Part shown: positions 17,184 through 24,972 of the stretch, in pieces
How positions within the stretch are numbered: position 1 is the stretch's first letter
How the letters are laid out: every line of letters begins with the position of its first letter
From: Chitinophagaceae bacterium
Lineage (GTDB): Bacteria; Bacteroidota; Bacteroidia; Chitinophagales; Chitinophagaceae
Length of the DNA stretch: 64,000 nt
Direction: 5' to 3'
NCBI GenBank assembly: GCA_016710165.1
Contig: JADJLJ010000001.1
Coordinates: 434,001-498,000, forward strand
Translations under genes and position numbers: made by a program
Notes under the pieces: generated by a model
Databases searched by the model: none
What the model was told of the DNA's origin: nothing
What the model saw: the letters and a program-made list of their open reading frames with translations, nothing else

Positions 17184-17199
17184 CCTGCCGGAAGGCAGG
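17184..17199. repeat. Dispersed palindrome CCTGCC-N4-GGCAGG
   Basis: CCTGCC-GGAA-GGCAGG lies in the convergent spacer between the peroxidase and helicase genes, set inside CATGCTGAG...CGAAGCAT. It is the same palindrome as at 332-347, and a variant is at 53514-53533. It could act as a bidirectional terminator. Confidence 0.65.
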
Positions 17200-17268
17200 G
17201 TACGAAGCATCCCTGCAAATCATCCGTATTGTTTTATTTCGGTGGGATTCTTCGTATCGCAGAGTGAC

Positions 17269-17319
17269 AAAAATCCGTTTTAATCCGCATCAATCAGCGT
17301 TATCCGTGTTTCTATCACC
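17269..17319. repeat. Dispersed repeat with ATCCGTTTTAATCCGC core
   Basis: About 50 bases containing ATCCGTTTTAATCCGC and TTATCCGTGTTTCTATC match a longer, partly inverted copy at 37575-37670. It is non-coding and of unknown function. Confidence 0.6.
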
Positions 17320-18640
17320 TTGCTATTTCAATTTTTACTTTCTTATTCTTTATCTTTTCATTCTTTATTAATTGCAGTGCATGGCCCAGTTTTAATTTAC
17401 GCACGGCCACAAAACTGAAGAAATCCTTTACGTCGATCAGGCCGATGTCTTCTTTTTTCAGTTCGCCTTTCTTGGAAAGGAAACCAACGATGTCTATCTT
17501 GTTCACTTTATCTTTTTTTCCGGCGGCAATGAATAAAGTGCTCCATTTTGGCTTTTCCGGCAGGGGATAATTCCCTTCCAGTTCAATATGCTCAACATGC
17601 TGGATATATGCCGGTAATTTTTCTTCAGCCGATAAGATCAAAATAGCCGTGCCGCTGGCATCCATACGGGCAGTGCGGCCGTTGCGGTGCGTAAACACGT
17701 CTTCGCTGGCCGGCAGATGGTAATGAATGATGTACCGGATGTTGGGGATATCCAGTCCGCGGGAAGCCAGGTCGGTGGTGACGAGTACGTTGGAAGTACC
17801 GTTACGGAATTTACAGAGGGCGCTGTCTCTTTCCTGTTGTTCCATGCCGCCGTGATAAAAAACATTCTGTATTCCTTTCTCCGTTAAAAGGTTGCTGGTG
17901 CGTTCCACCGATTCCCGGTGGTTGCAGAATACGATCGTTGAGCGGTTGCCCAGGTAACAGATGAGCTGGAACAGGGTATCCAGTTTGTCCTTATCACCGC
18001 TGAAAACCGTTTTTACGTCCAGCATGCTGCCCGTATTTTCATTCTCCGGCAAAAAATCCAGGAATACGGGCTCCCGGAGGCCTATGAAATCCGGTATGGC
18101 TACGGCATGGGTGGCCGAAGTAAGGATGCGTTTGGTAAGGCCCTTTAGTGAACCGGTGATGAAGGACATTTCTTCGGTAAAGCCCAGTTCCAGCGATTTA
18201 TCAAATTCATCCAGCACCAGGGTCTTTATATTGTCCAACGAGAAATTATTGCGGCGTATATGATCGGCCAGGCGGCCTGCCGTACCAATGATCAGGGCCG
18301 GGGCCTGCTTCAGGTTGTTCTCCTCGGTTTCCCGTTTGTGGCCGCCGTAGCAAAGCGTTACTTTAAAACCCGTCTGCATCCTGCGGAACACGTCGTCGAT
18401 CTGTATGGCCAGCTCACGGCTGGGCACGATGATGAGGGCCTGTACATCATTGATCTCCGGGTTCAGGCGTTCAAGCACCGGCAATAAAAAAGCCAGGGTC
18501 TTTCCCGAACCGGTGGCCGATAATAGAACGGTGTTCTCATTTTTTGCAATGGCTTCCAGTGCAGCTTCCTGCATGGGGTTGAGCGATGAGATATTGAGAT
18601 TGGAGAGGAATGAATTAAATTCTTTATAGTCTTTTTGCAT
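17315..18640 (-). CDS. DEAD-box RNA helicase, DbpA-like (DEFD variant)
   Basis: The 441-residue helicase has the full motif series: ATGSGKT (I), PSRELAIQ (Ia), GTAGRLADH (Ib), DEFD in place of DEAD (II), SAT (III), VFCNHRESVER (IV), TDLASRGLDIP (V) and HRNGRTAR (VI). The last 65 residues (VDIVGFLSKKGELKKEDIG to KVKIEI) are a DbpA-type RNA-binding domain, which in E. coli recognises 23S rRNA helix 92. The likely role is ribosome assembly in the cytoplasm. Its promoter region is the left border of the unusual cassette array. Confidence 0.92.
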   Translation of the reverse strand: MQKDYKEFNSFLSNLNISSLNPMQEAALEAIAKNENTVLLSATGSGKTLAFLLPVLERLNPEINDVQALIIVPSRELAIQIDDVFRRMQTGFKVTLCYGGHKRETEENNLKQAPALIIGTAGRLADHIRRNNFSLDNIKTLVLDEFDKSLELGFTEEMSFITGSLKGLTKRILTSATHAVAIPDFIGLREPVFLDFLPENENTGSMLDVKTVFSGDKDKLDTLFQLICYLGNRSTIVFCNHRESVERTSNLLTEKGIQNVFYHGGMEQQERDSALCKFRNGTSNVLVTTDLASRGLDIPNIRYIIHYHLPASEDVFTHRNGRTARMDASGTAILILSAEEKLPAYIQHVEHIELEGNYPLPEKPKWSTLFIAAGKKDKVNKIDIVGFLSKKGELKKEDIGLIDVKDFFSFVAVRKLKLGHALQLIKNEKIKNKKVKIEIAR

Positions 18641-18645
18641 TTCGG

Positions 18646-18653
18646 CAAAAGTA
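18646..18653 (-). promoter_or_regulatory. -7 promoter box of the helicase gene
   Basis: The minus strand reads TACTTTTG, a perfect TAnnTTTG, ending 6 bases before the ATG at 18640, so the transcript would be nearly leaderless. The -33 region has only GTTTAA. Confidence 0.5.
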
Positions 18654-18746
18654 GCCTTTGTATTCCTATTAAACAGAATCCCCAGGCTAAGAATAGTCCG
18701 GGGATCGTTGATTAAAAGGTAAAACCCGTATTAAAGCAGCCTATTT

Positions 18747-18776
18747 GCCTATAATTATGCGTTATGTTAAACAGGT
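18747..18776 (+). repeat. Cassette-array border motif, copy 1 (GTTAAAC)
   Basis: GCCTATAATTATGC is followed by GTTATGTTAAACAGG, with GTTAAAC at 18766-18772. It matches the right arm of the large hairpin at 19294-19334 over about 28 bases. A partner left arm was not found upstream, so this copy resembles a half-site or array border. A 10-bp-stem hairpin (CGTATGTAGT at 18780-18789 with its complement at 18803-18812) follows it. Confidence 0.6.
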
Positions 18777-18911
18777 TGGCGTATGTAGTAAGTTTATTTA
18801 CAACTACATACGAAGGGTGGAAGGGAAATTATTTAAGAAAAAAGCTGCGGAGCATCGCTTTGTAAAAGCGAAACCTTTTCAATTACTGGAATAAAGATGG
18901 AAGGGGTAAAT

Positions 18912-19121
18912 TTAACTGTTTTCTACAGTCGTTAATTTTACAGAGTTAACAAATTTTTCAAATATTTTTAACTTTTCTTCGTCCAAAGTTGTTAATATAT
19001 AGGCGTGTATCATAGCTCTTATAGCTATTATTTCAGCTAATTGTTGTTCAGCTATACTAACTATTGGTAAGTCAGTTCTGTGCATTTGTGGTACATTTAA
19101 TTTAAAATCTTCAGGTTTCAT
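18912..19121 (-). CDS. Small hypothetical protein in the cassette array (module 1)
   Basis: The 69-residue product (MKPEDFKLNVPQMHRTDLP at the start, then a helical stretch IAEQQLAEIIAIRAMIHAYI and a charged C-terminus) has no recognised family. The amphipathic helix suggests a soluble all-alpha protein. It is the only gene of the array on the minus strand. Low GC, isolation from neighbours and placement between two copies of the array motif suggest acquired DNA. Confidence 0.5.
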   Translation of the reverse strand: MKPEDFKLNVPQMHRTDLPIVSIAEQQLAEIIAIRAMIHAYILTTLDEEKLKIFEKFVNSVKLTTVENS

Positions 19122-19175
19122 AATCTTCTAATTTATCTTCGCGCGTGGCAATGGCTTTTCTTAAATAATTTACCC

Positions 19176-19334
19176 GTGTGCCTGTTTCACATAATGGCTA
19201 TTATAGGCTTTTTTCATGCCTTGTTGCCACATACGATTTTCATGTGGCAATTTAATGAAAAATCGTATGTGGCAACCAATTAAATTATTATAAATGAAAA
19301 AGCCTATAATTAACATTATGTTAAGTAGGCACAC
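19176..19334. repeat. 159-nt nested inverted repeat (giant hairpin)
   Basis: Outer arms 19176-19217 and 19294-19334 pair over 41 positions with six mismatches and a one-base bulge. Inner arms 19224-19243 and 19255-19275 pair over 20 positions with a one-base bulge and close on an 11-nt loop. The mismatches cluster in two short blocks next to a 7-mer GTTAAGT (19320-19326), whose left partner is GTTTCAC (19184-19190). This geometry resembles integron attC sites (bulged long hairpin ending in GTTRRRY), but the left box is not canonical RYYYAAC. Confidence 0.85.
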
Positions 19335-19395
19335 GGTGTTCTGTTTTAATGCGGCCATCGCCACCATAGAGCGGAGATTTTGGCGTAGATTGGTG
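19316..19395 (+). repeat. 80-bp direct repeat, copy 1 (leader of module 2)
   Basis: These 80 bases, from TTATGTTAAGTAGGC to TAGATTGGTG, match 19798-19877 at 75 of 80 positions. The copy begins inside the right arm of the giant hairpin and ends 17 bases before the ATG of the 84-residue gene at 19413. The end, TAGATTGG, is close to the TAnnTTTG -7 box, so the repeat may carry a promoter. Confidence 0.9.
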
Positions 19396-19412
19396 CGAGA
19401 AAATTAATTGCT

Positions 19413-19667
19413 ATGGGAAAAACGCTTGAGGTAATACTCCGAAACGGGGAGAATATAGACTATTCATTTATAGAACATAGTACAAAAGAGGCAGAGAAAG
19501 CATTATCAATCTTTGAGGAAGAAATCATTCAGAATGGACTGAAGGTTGAGCTTCACATTTATCGTCTTGATGGCAATACTGTTTGTCGTGAGTATCGCTA
19601 CATAAAGAATTGGCCTGAAGACCTTCTAAAGAATGTTGATGTCGCACTATCTTCGACACTCCAGTAG
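19413..19667 (+). CDS. Small hypothetical protein in the cassette array (module 2)
   Basis: The 84-residue protein (MGKTLEVILRNGENIDYSF, then an amphipathic helix EAEKALSIFEEEIIQNG, then strands with a terminal KNWPEDLLKNVDVALSS) has an alpha/beta feel but no family that I recognise. It lies just after the first 80-bp direct repeat and before a region with a small perfect palindrome (19692-19706) and an 11-base direct repeat (19732-19742, 19754-19764). Confidence 0.6.
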   Translation: MGKTLEVILRNGENIDYSFIEHSTKEAEKALSIFEEEIIQNGLKVELHIYRLDGNTVCREYRYIKNWPEDLLKNVDVALSSTLQ

Positions 19668-19797
19668 TCATATTTGTTTCAATATGCCATCTTCCGCCAG
19701 GCGGAATTGAATATATCTTTTCTTCTTTCGCCATTTGTCGCTAAGGTACACGACATTTGTCGCTATTCCTGCGCATCCTGAAACCTATAACTAATCT

Positions 19798-19877
19798 TTA
19801 TGTTAAGTAGTCATACGGTGTTCTGCTTTAATGCGGCCATCGCCACCCTAGAGCGGAGATTTTGGCGTAGATTAGTG
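19798..19877 (+). repeat. 80-bp direct repeat, copy 2 (leader of module 3)
   Basis: The copy is 75/80 identical to 19316-19395 and ends with TAGATTAGTG, 2 bases before the ATG of the next gene. It is preceded by ACCTATAACTAATC, which corresponds to the GCCTATAATTAAC of copy 1. The GTTAAGT core is at 19802-19808. Confidence 0.9.
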
Positions 19878-19879
19878 GG

Positions 19880-20401
19880 ATGGAAATGGAATTCCTTAAT
19901 TATTTAAACGAAAGGCCTGGACTATGGCAAAAACTATTACCTTATTTTAAAAATTTATCTCGTAACAAAGCGGATAGAGCCATAGAATTAAAACTACTTT
20001 TGGATGATCTTCATGCTAAAGGCTTCATCCAATTCCCAAGTCCAAACGAACCTTATGCCGACCTAAAAGATATGACTGTTGATGATTATGAAGCCAAGCA
20101 TCATAATCTCGATGCCTTAATAACTTTAAATGGGCGCATATTTTTAAAGGAACAGAAACGAGCAGACAACCAAGAGATAATAAATTCTAGGCAAGCCGAT
20201 ATTAATAGAAGTATTTCAATTTTTACTGGGATATTAATGGGCATAGCTACCCTTACGCTCGGTATAGAAATCTACAAATTGAGTACAAAAGGAAAAGAAG
20301 GGAAATGCAAACAAAAATTCGAGATGCAACCAAAAGAAAGTCCCCTCCAATTAAAAACCGATACCATAGCCAAAACTCCGAACGTCGGTTCGGGTCTGTA
20401 A
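19880..20401 (+). CDS. Membrane-anchored hypothetical protein in the cassette array (module 3)
   Basis: The 173-residue protein has a soluble, helical N-terminal half (EFLNYLNERPGLWQKLLPYF, DRAIELKLLLDDLHAKGFI), a charged linker (LKEQKRADNQEIINSRQAD) and one transmembrane helix at about residues 113-132 (SIFTGILMGIATLTLGIEIY). A basic, disordered tail follows. I do not recognise a family. The topology resembles small single-span effectors or regulators. The ATG at 19880 lies 2 bases after the 80-bp repeat; an alternative ATG is at 19886. The gene is AT-rich compared with its flanks. Confidence 0.6.
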   Translation: MEMEFLNYLNERPGLWQKLLPYFKNLSRNKADRAIELKLLLDDLHAKGFIQFPSPNEPYADLKDMTVDDYEAKHHNLDALITLNGRIFLKEQKRADNQEIINSRQADINRSISIFTGILMGIATLTLGIEIYKLSTKGKEGKCKQKFEMQPKESPLQLKTDTIAKTPNVGSGL

Positions 20402-20483
20402 CACTCCTTTCGCATTAAAACCATCAGAACTGCCTACTACACTTCGCGGTTGTTCTGGAAAACTTACAACTGCCTGCTTCACA

Positions 20484-20513
20484 GCCCTAACTTACTTAGA
20501 CATAATGTTGAGT
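20484..20513 (+). repeat. Cassette-array border motif, last copy (GTTGAGT)
   Basis: GCCCTAACTTACTTAGACATAATGTTGAGT resembles the motif copies ending at 18772, 19326 and 19808, with GTTGAGT at 20507-20513. It ends 6 bases before the stop codon of the beta-glucosidase gene and marks the right limit of the array. Confidence 0.5.
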
Positions 20514-20519
20514 TATAAT

Positions 20520-22793
20520 TTATTTCCTCGTGAACTTTCCTGATATCCCCTCTTGTGAATTTGTACCAACCATCACATCAAAATCTCCCGGCTCAACAAT
20601 AAATTCCCCGGAATTATTATAAAAGCCAAGTTCAGCGTCGGTGAGTATGAACTCCACTTCCCTGGACTCGCCGGGCTGCAGGCTGAATTTCTTAAATCCC
20701 TTTAATTCCTTTACGGGCCTTACCACACTGGCTACCTTATCCCGGATATACAGCTGGGCAACTTCTTCGCCGGCCATTTTGCCGGTATTGGTTACAGTAA
20801 CCGTTACTTTAAAATTTGATTGACCGGATGCCTGGATGCTGAGGTTGCTGTATTGAAAGCGGGTGTAACTTAAACCATAACCGAACGGGTACAGGGGTTT
20901 ATTGCTTTCGTCGATGTAATGACTCCAGAAAACCTCGGCCTTTGGGCCCGGCCTGCCGGTATTGTAATAGTTGTAATAGACCGGTACCTGTCCTTCACTC
21001 CTGGGAAAGGTCATGGGTAATTTACCAGCGGGGTTATATTCGCCAAATAATACCTGCGCAATGGCATTCCCCGCCTGTGTACCCGCCTGCCAGGTCTCCA
21101 CAATAGCCGGAATATGCTCATCGGCCCAGGTAATTGCCAGGGGCCTTCCGTTCATCAATACCAGGATGATGTTCTTATTCACTTTATATACCTCTTCCAG
21201 CAGTTGCTGCTGCACCCGGCAGGTCCAGTTTTGTGCGGCTTCTGCCCTCACCGGACTGGAAACCATGTTCGCCCAAAACCATGATAACAACCTCGGATGA
21301 GGAGGCCAGCCTGATCGCATCGGCAAAACCGTTTTTATCTGTTTCATTGATCGTTACTTCATTAATGAAATTTACAGGTCCAATGGCCAGGTCGGCTCCT
21401 TTTGCATATTGAAAATTGCCGGTATATTTTTTTAATCCTTCCAGGAAAGAAACGCCGCTGCTGTCATCAGAACCCACCCGCCAGCTTCCCAAAGGACTGT
21501 TCTTGTCATTTGCCAGGGCCCCGATCACGGCAATTTTCTGCTGGTTCTTCTTCAATGGCAGCAACTGGTTCTCATTTTTCAGCAGTACAATCGATCTTTT
21601 TGCCATTTCCAATGCAGCAGCCATATGATCCGGGTGATAGATCAGCTCCTTCTCTCTTTTTGCATCGCAATACCGGTACGGGTCGTCAAACAATCCCAAA
21701 GCAAACTTTACCCTCAATATCCTTCTTACTGCTTCATCAATGACTTTTACTTCCACCTTTCCTGATTCAACCAGGCCCTTTAAATGGTTCACATACGCAT
21801 AGGATTCCATATCCATATCACTCCCGGCATTCGCAGAAAGTTCCGCCACCTGTTCCAGATCTTTTGCAAAACCGTGGTCTATCATTTCCATGCCTGAACC
21901 CCAGTCAGAAACGACAAATCCCTTAAAATTCCATTTATTCTTTAAAATATCCCTTTGCAGGAACCGGTTGGCGGTGGCTGGTATTCCATTAAGGGTATTG
22001 AATGAGTTCATTACCGTTTGCACATCCGCATCAACCGCCGCTTTAAACGGGGGAAATATGATATTGTACAACGTTGAAGTGCCTACATCAACGGTATTGT
22101 AGTCCCGGCCTGCTTCCGCAAATCCATAGCCTGCAAAATGTTTGGCCGTGGCGGCAATGGTATTATTTGCCGACAGGTCATTGCCCTGGAATCCTTTGAT
22201 ACGGGCCAGGCCTATCTTTGTACCCAGATAAGTATCTTCCCCTGCCCCTTCCATCACCCTTCCCCAACGGGCATCACGGGTTATATCCACCATGGGCGCA
22301 AAGGTCCAGTTAATGCCTGTGGCCGATGCTTCAATGGCGGAAATGCGGGCCGATCTTTCTATGGCTTGCAGGTCCCAACTGGCGGCTTCACCCAGTGGTA
22401 TGGGAAAAAGGGTCTTATGTCCGTGAATAACATCGTACCCGAATAGCAGTGGAATTCCCAGGCGTGTTTCCTTTACAGCTATCTCCTGCAGCTTACGTAC
22501 ATTATCCGTGCCCTTTACATTTAATACGGCGCCTACCCTGCCTTTGCGCAGGTGATCGTACTTGATCCTGGCATCACCGGCTGCGGGTGCAGGGCCTGTT
22601 ATTTCCCAAAAGCCATTGTACTGGTTCATCTGCCCTATTTTTTCTTCGAGGGTCATTTTCTGCAGCAGCACATTTATTTTTTCTTCGGTGGTAAATGGCC
22701 CCTTATATTGGTTTGTGCCGTAACGGCTGCATGAAAGGATATTAAAAGAACAAACGCAGCATATCCTGCTATTTTATACCTGATCTTGTTCAT
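20520..22793 (-). pseudogene. bglX: GH3 beta-glucosidase (BglX-like), two frameshifts
   Basis: Three reading-frame pieces together form a normal periplasmic BglX-type enzyme of about 755 residues, which releases glucose from beta-glucan oligosaccharides. The signal peptide starts at 22793 (MNKIRYKIAGYAAFVLLIS). The GH3 N-terminal domain has GFVVSDWGSG with the nucleophile Asp. The GH3 C-terminal domain has GEHGFQSGEG, and a fibronectin III-like domain forms the end. Break 1 at 22697-22709 needs one extra base (ATA-AGGGG to ATAAAGGGG); break 2 at 21215-21217 needs one extra C on the plus strand. Both lie in short homopolymers, so sequencing error is likely; the gene is otherwise intact. It is the last gene of the glucan locus. 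Confidence 0.9.
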
Positions 22794-22991
22794 TAAGAAT
22801 TTTTTGAAACGTAAAGAAGTAGATAAAAAGCGGAGGTATCTACCTGGATAAGTGAATACGATCCGCTTAATAACGATTGCTTCATGAGAAAACTAACTGC
22901 TAATAACTAACTCATGCAGTAATCAACGCTTATTTTATATTAATGACCGCTCGTTGGGCCCGGTACAGGCCGGCAGCCCGAAAAAGACCTT

Positions 22992-24062
22992 TTACTGGTA
23001 CACCCGTATATAATCTATCTCATACGTTGCACTGGTGAATGCAGGATCTACAGGTCCGCCAAAATTGCCGCCCATGGCCATATTCATTAAGATGAAAAAA
23101 TTCTGATTAAATGGTATGGCCGCTGAATTGGTTACCGTATGGTACAACTGTGCATCCACGTATATTTTTATGGTTGATGCCGACCATTCCACCGCATAGG
23201 TATGAAAAGCCGTAGTGGCATCCGGTATCACGATGGTATTTCCATCGGCATTGCCGCCGGAATGGCCTGGATAATGCAGGGTACCGTAGATCTTATTCAG
23301 GTCGCGGCCCAAATGCTCTGCAATATCAATTTCGCCGCAGGCAGGCCAGCCCACCGTGTTGATATTATCGCCCAGCATCCAGGCTGCAGGCCAGGTACCC
23401 ACACCCGTGGGAAATTTAGCCCGTACCTCTATCCTGCCATACTTAAACGAATATTTACCCTTTGATAATAAACGGGCTGATGTATAAGCGCTGCCAAGAT
23501 AATTTTCCTTAACCGCAATAATTTTTAAAACACCCCCCTGTACAATTACATTTTCGGGCCGGTTGGTATAATACTGCAATTCATTGTTTCCCCAGCCACC
23601 ACTGCCTGTGCCGATATCGTACCCCCATTTAGTAGGGTCGGGAGCGCCATTGGAGTTGAACTCATCACTGAATACCAGTGTGGGTGCGCCGCCGCCAGCC
23701 GTATTCACCGTTACCTGTATCGACTTGCTGATAGCCAGGCCTGAACTGCTTTTTGCTGTAACATTTACGGTGTAGGTTATATTACCAACCGTAGTGTAGC
23801 GGTACGTAACCAGGCCTCCCGGAACCGTTTCAATAATACCATTGCCATACTCATAGATATAGGTTATGGCATTGGTGGCCGTAGCGGTAAAAGCAACATT
23901 ACCGCTTCCATCGGTACTTGGAGTAGCCGTAACCACCAGGTTTGATGGCGCTGTTTGTGTAGTACCGCTGCCGTTACCTGAGCTTCCTTTACTGCAACTT
24001 AACAGGATAATAAAAAGGAAAGCCAAAATGGTTGAGTGCTTTGCTATTCTCATTTTCATCAT
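22992..24062 (-). CDS. GH16 beta-glucanase (laminarinase-like) lipoprotein
   Basis: The 356-residue lipoprotein (lipobox LLSC, Cys23) has a PKD-like domain at residues 40-120 and a GH16 catalytic domain at 130-356. The catalytic motif GEIDIAEH gives Glu244 as nucleophile, Asp246 as helper and Glu249 as acid/base. The segments SARLLSKGKYSFKYGRIEVRAK and FILMNMAMGGNFGG are typical of the laminarinase/lichenase subgroup. It cleaves beta-1,3 or mixed-linkage glucans, probably at the cell surface. The start overlaps the upstream lipoprotein gene's stop by 4 bases. Confidence 0.93.
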   Translation of the reverse strand: MMKMRIAKHSTILAFLFIILLSCSKGSSGNGSGTTQTAPSNLVVTATPSTDGSGNVAFTATATNAITYIYEYGNGIIETVPGGLVTYRYTTVGNITYTVNVTAKSSSGLAISKSIQVTVNTAGGGAPTLVFSDEFNSNGAPDPTKWGYDIGTGSGGWGNNELQYYTNRPENVIVQGGVLKIIAVKENYLGSAYTSARLLSKGKYSFKYGRIEVRAKFPTGVGTWPAAWMLGDNINTVGWPACGEIDIAEHLGRDLNKIYGTLHYPGHSGGNADGNTIVIPDATTAFHTYAVEWSASTIKIYVDAQLYHTVTNSAAIPFNQNFFILMNMAMGGNFGGPVDPAFTSATYEIDYIRVYQ

Positions 24063-24955
24063 TTTTTAATTAGTTTTTGATACCAGGAGTTCCCGTCAAT
24101 GCCGATGTTACGCAGGTGCATTTGTGTATCGGTAATGGATAATATCTCGTACGTGGTTCCACCGGTTCCGAAATTGATAATGCCGTTACCGGGAACAGTA
24201 AATTGTATCCGGGTAGATTGCGCAGGTGTGGAATTTGATGTTGCATCCATAAAGATCAGTGATCTTAAACCACCGGTATTAATGGCATAACAACCATCGC
24301 CGCCTGCAAAACCATAAAATGCCGTTGCAGCCCCGATGGAGAAAGAGGCACCTTTGTTATCGATCGACATTTTTACATTATCATTGGCGTCTTTTGAAAA
24401 AGTGATATCATCATCATAGGCACAGGCTTCTCTTGAATTTGGCGTGGCCGAATACCAGATGGGAGCAAACTCGGTATTTGGCCCTACTCCAAAATGCCCG
24501 GGAGCATCATGGTCGGTTTGCCACACTTTTGATGAACCATTGGTGAGGTTTGCCAGGATCGTTGCAGGTATCTGGAAGTTAACAAACACTTTTACCTTTT
24601 TGGTAAGCGTACTCATGACCCCTGCTGTGCCAATGGCATTTACCGTGATATTATATTCGGCTGTACCGGGGCTGCCATAGCGGTATTGAATGGTTCCTGT
24701 TGGAACCAGCTGTGGTGCCGTACCATCGCCGAAATCTATTTTATAAGTAAGTGCATTGGCGGCCGTAACGGCAATATCTACTTTGCCGGTTCCATTACCG
24801 AAAGGATTTGCAGCATCTGCACCAACAACCACCGTGGTCATGGCCAGGCCGGTTGGCGTTACAATATCACCAAGCGAATATTCTGCTTTTTTACAGCTGC
24901 TGAAAACTACGGTCAGCAAAAAAAACGCAATGAATGATTTCTTAATCGTTATCAT
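24059..24955 (-). CDS. PKD-domain surface lipoprotein of the glucan locus
   Basis: The 298-residue lipoprotein (FSSCKKAEYS, Cys about 20) has a PKD-like domain at residues about 30-120 (ALTYKIDFGDGTAPQLVPTG and TAEYNITVNAIG). The C-terminal part has Trp/Gly-rich strands (SKVWQTDHDAPGHFGVG and YEILSITDTQMHLRNIG) and resembles the lipocalin/glucan-binding regions of surface glycan-binding proteins. It is co-directional and tightly spaced with the upstream triple-domain lipoprotein and the downstream GH16. A role in capturing glucan on the cell surface is inferred. Confidence 0.75.
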   Translation of the reverse strand: MITIKKSFIAFFLLTVVFSSCKKAEYSLGDIVTPTGLAMTTVVVGADAANPFGNGTGKVDIAVTAANALTYKIDFGDGTAPQLVPTGTIQYRYGSPGTAEYNITVNAIGTAGVMSTLTKKVKVFVNFQIPATILANLTNGSSKVWQTDHDAPGHFGVGPNTEFAPIWYSATPNSREACAYDDDITFSKDANDNVKMSIDNKGASFSIGAATAFYGFAGGDGCYAINTGGLRSLIFMDATSNSTPAQSTRIQFTVPGNGIINFGTGGTTYEILSITDTQMHLRNIGIDGNSWYQKLIKK

Positions 24956-24972
24956 GATCTTGATTTTTAAAA

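Noticed and set aside
19170..19367. 65-codon minus-strand frame inside the giant hairpin
   Set aside because: Its codons are those of the inverted repeat itself, so the structure explains the open frame better than a protein does.
18641..20519. A complete integron with its integrase
   Set aside because: No tyrosine recombinase frame exists anywhere in the window, and a canonical attI was not found. Only the cassette-like part can be claimed.
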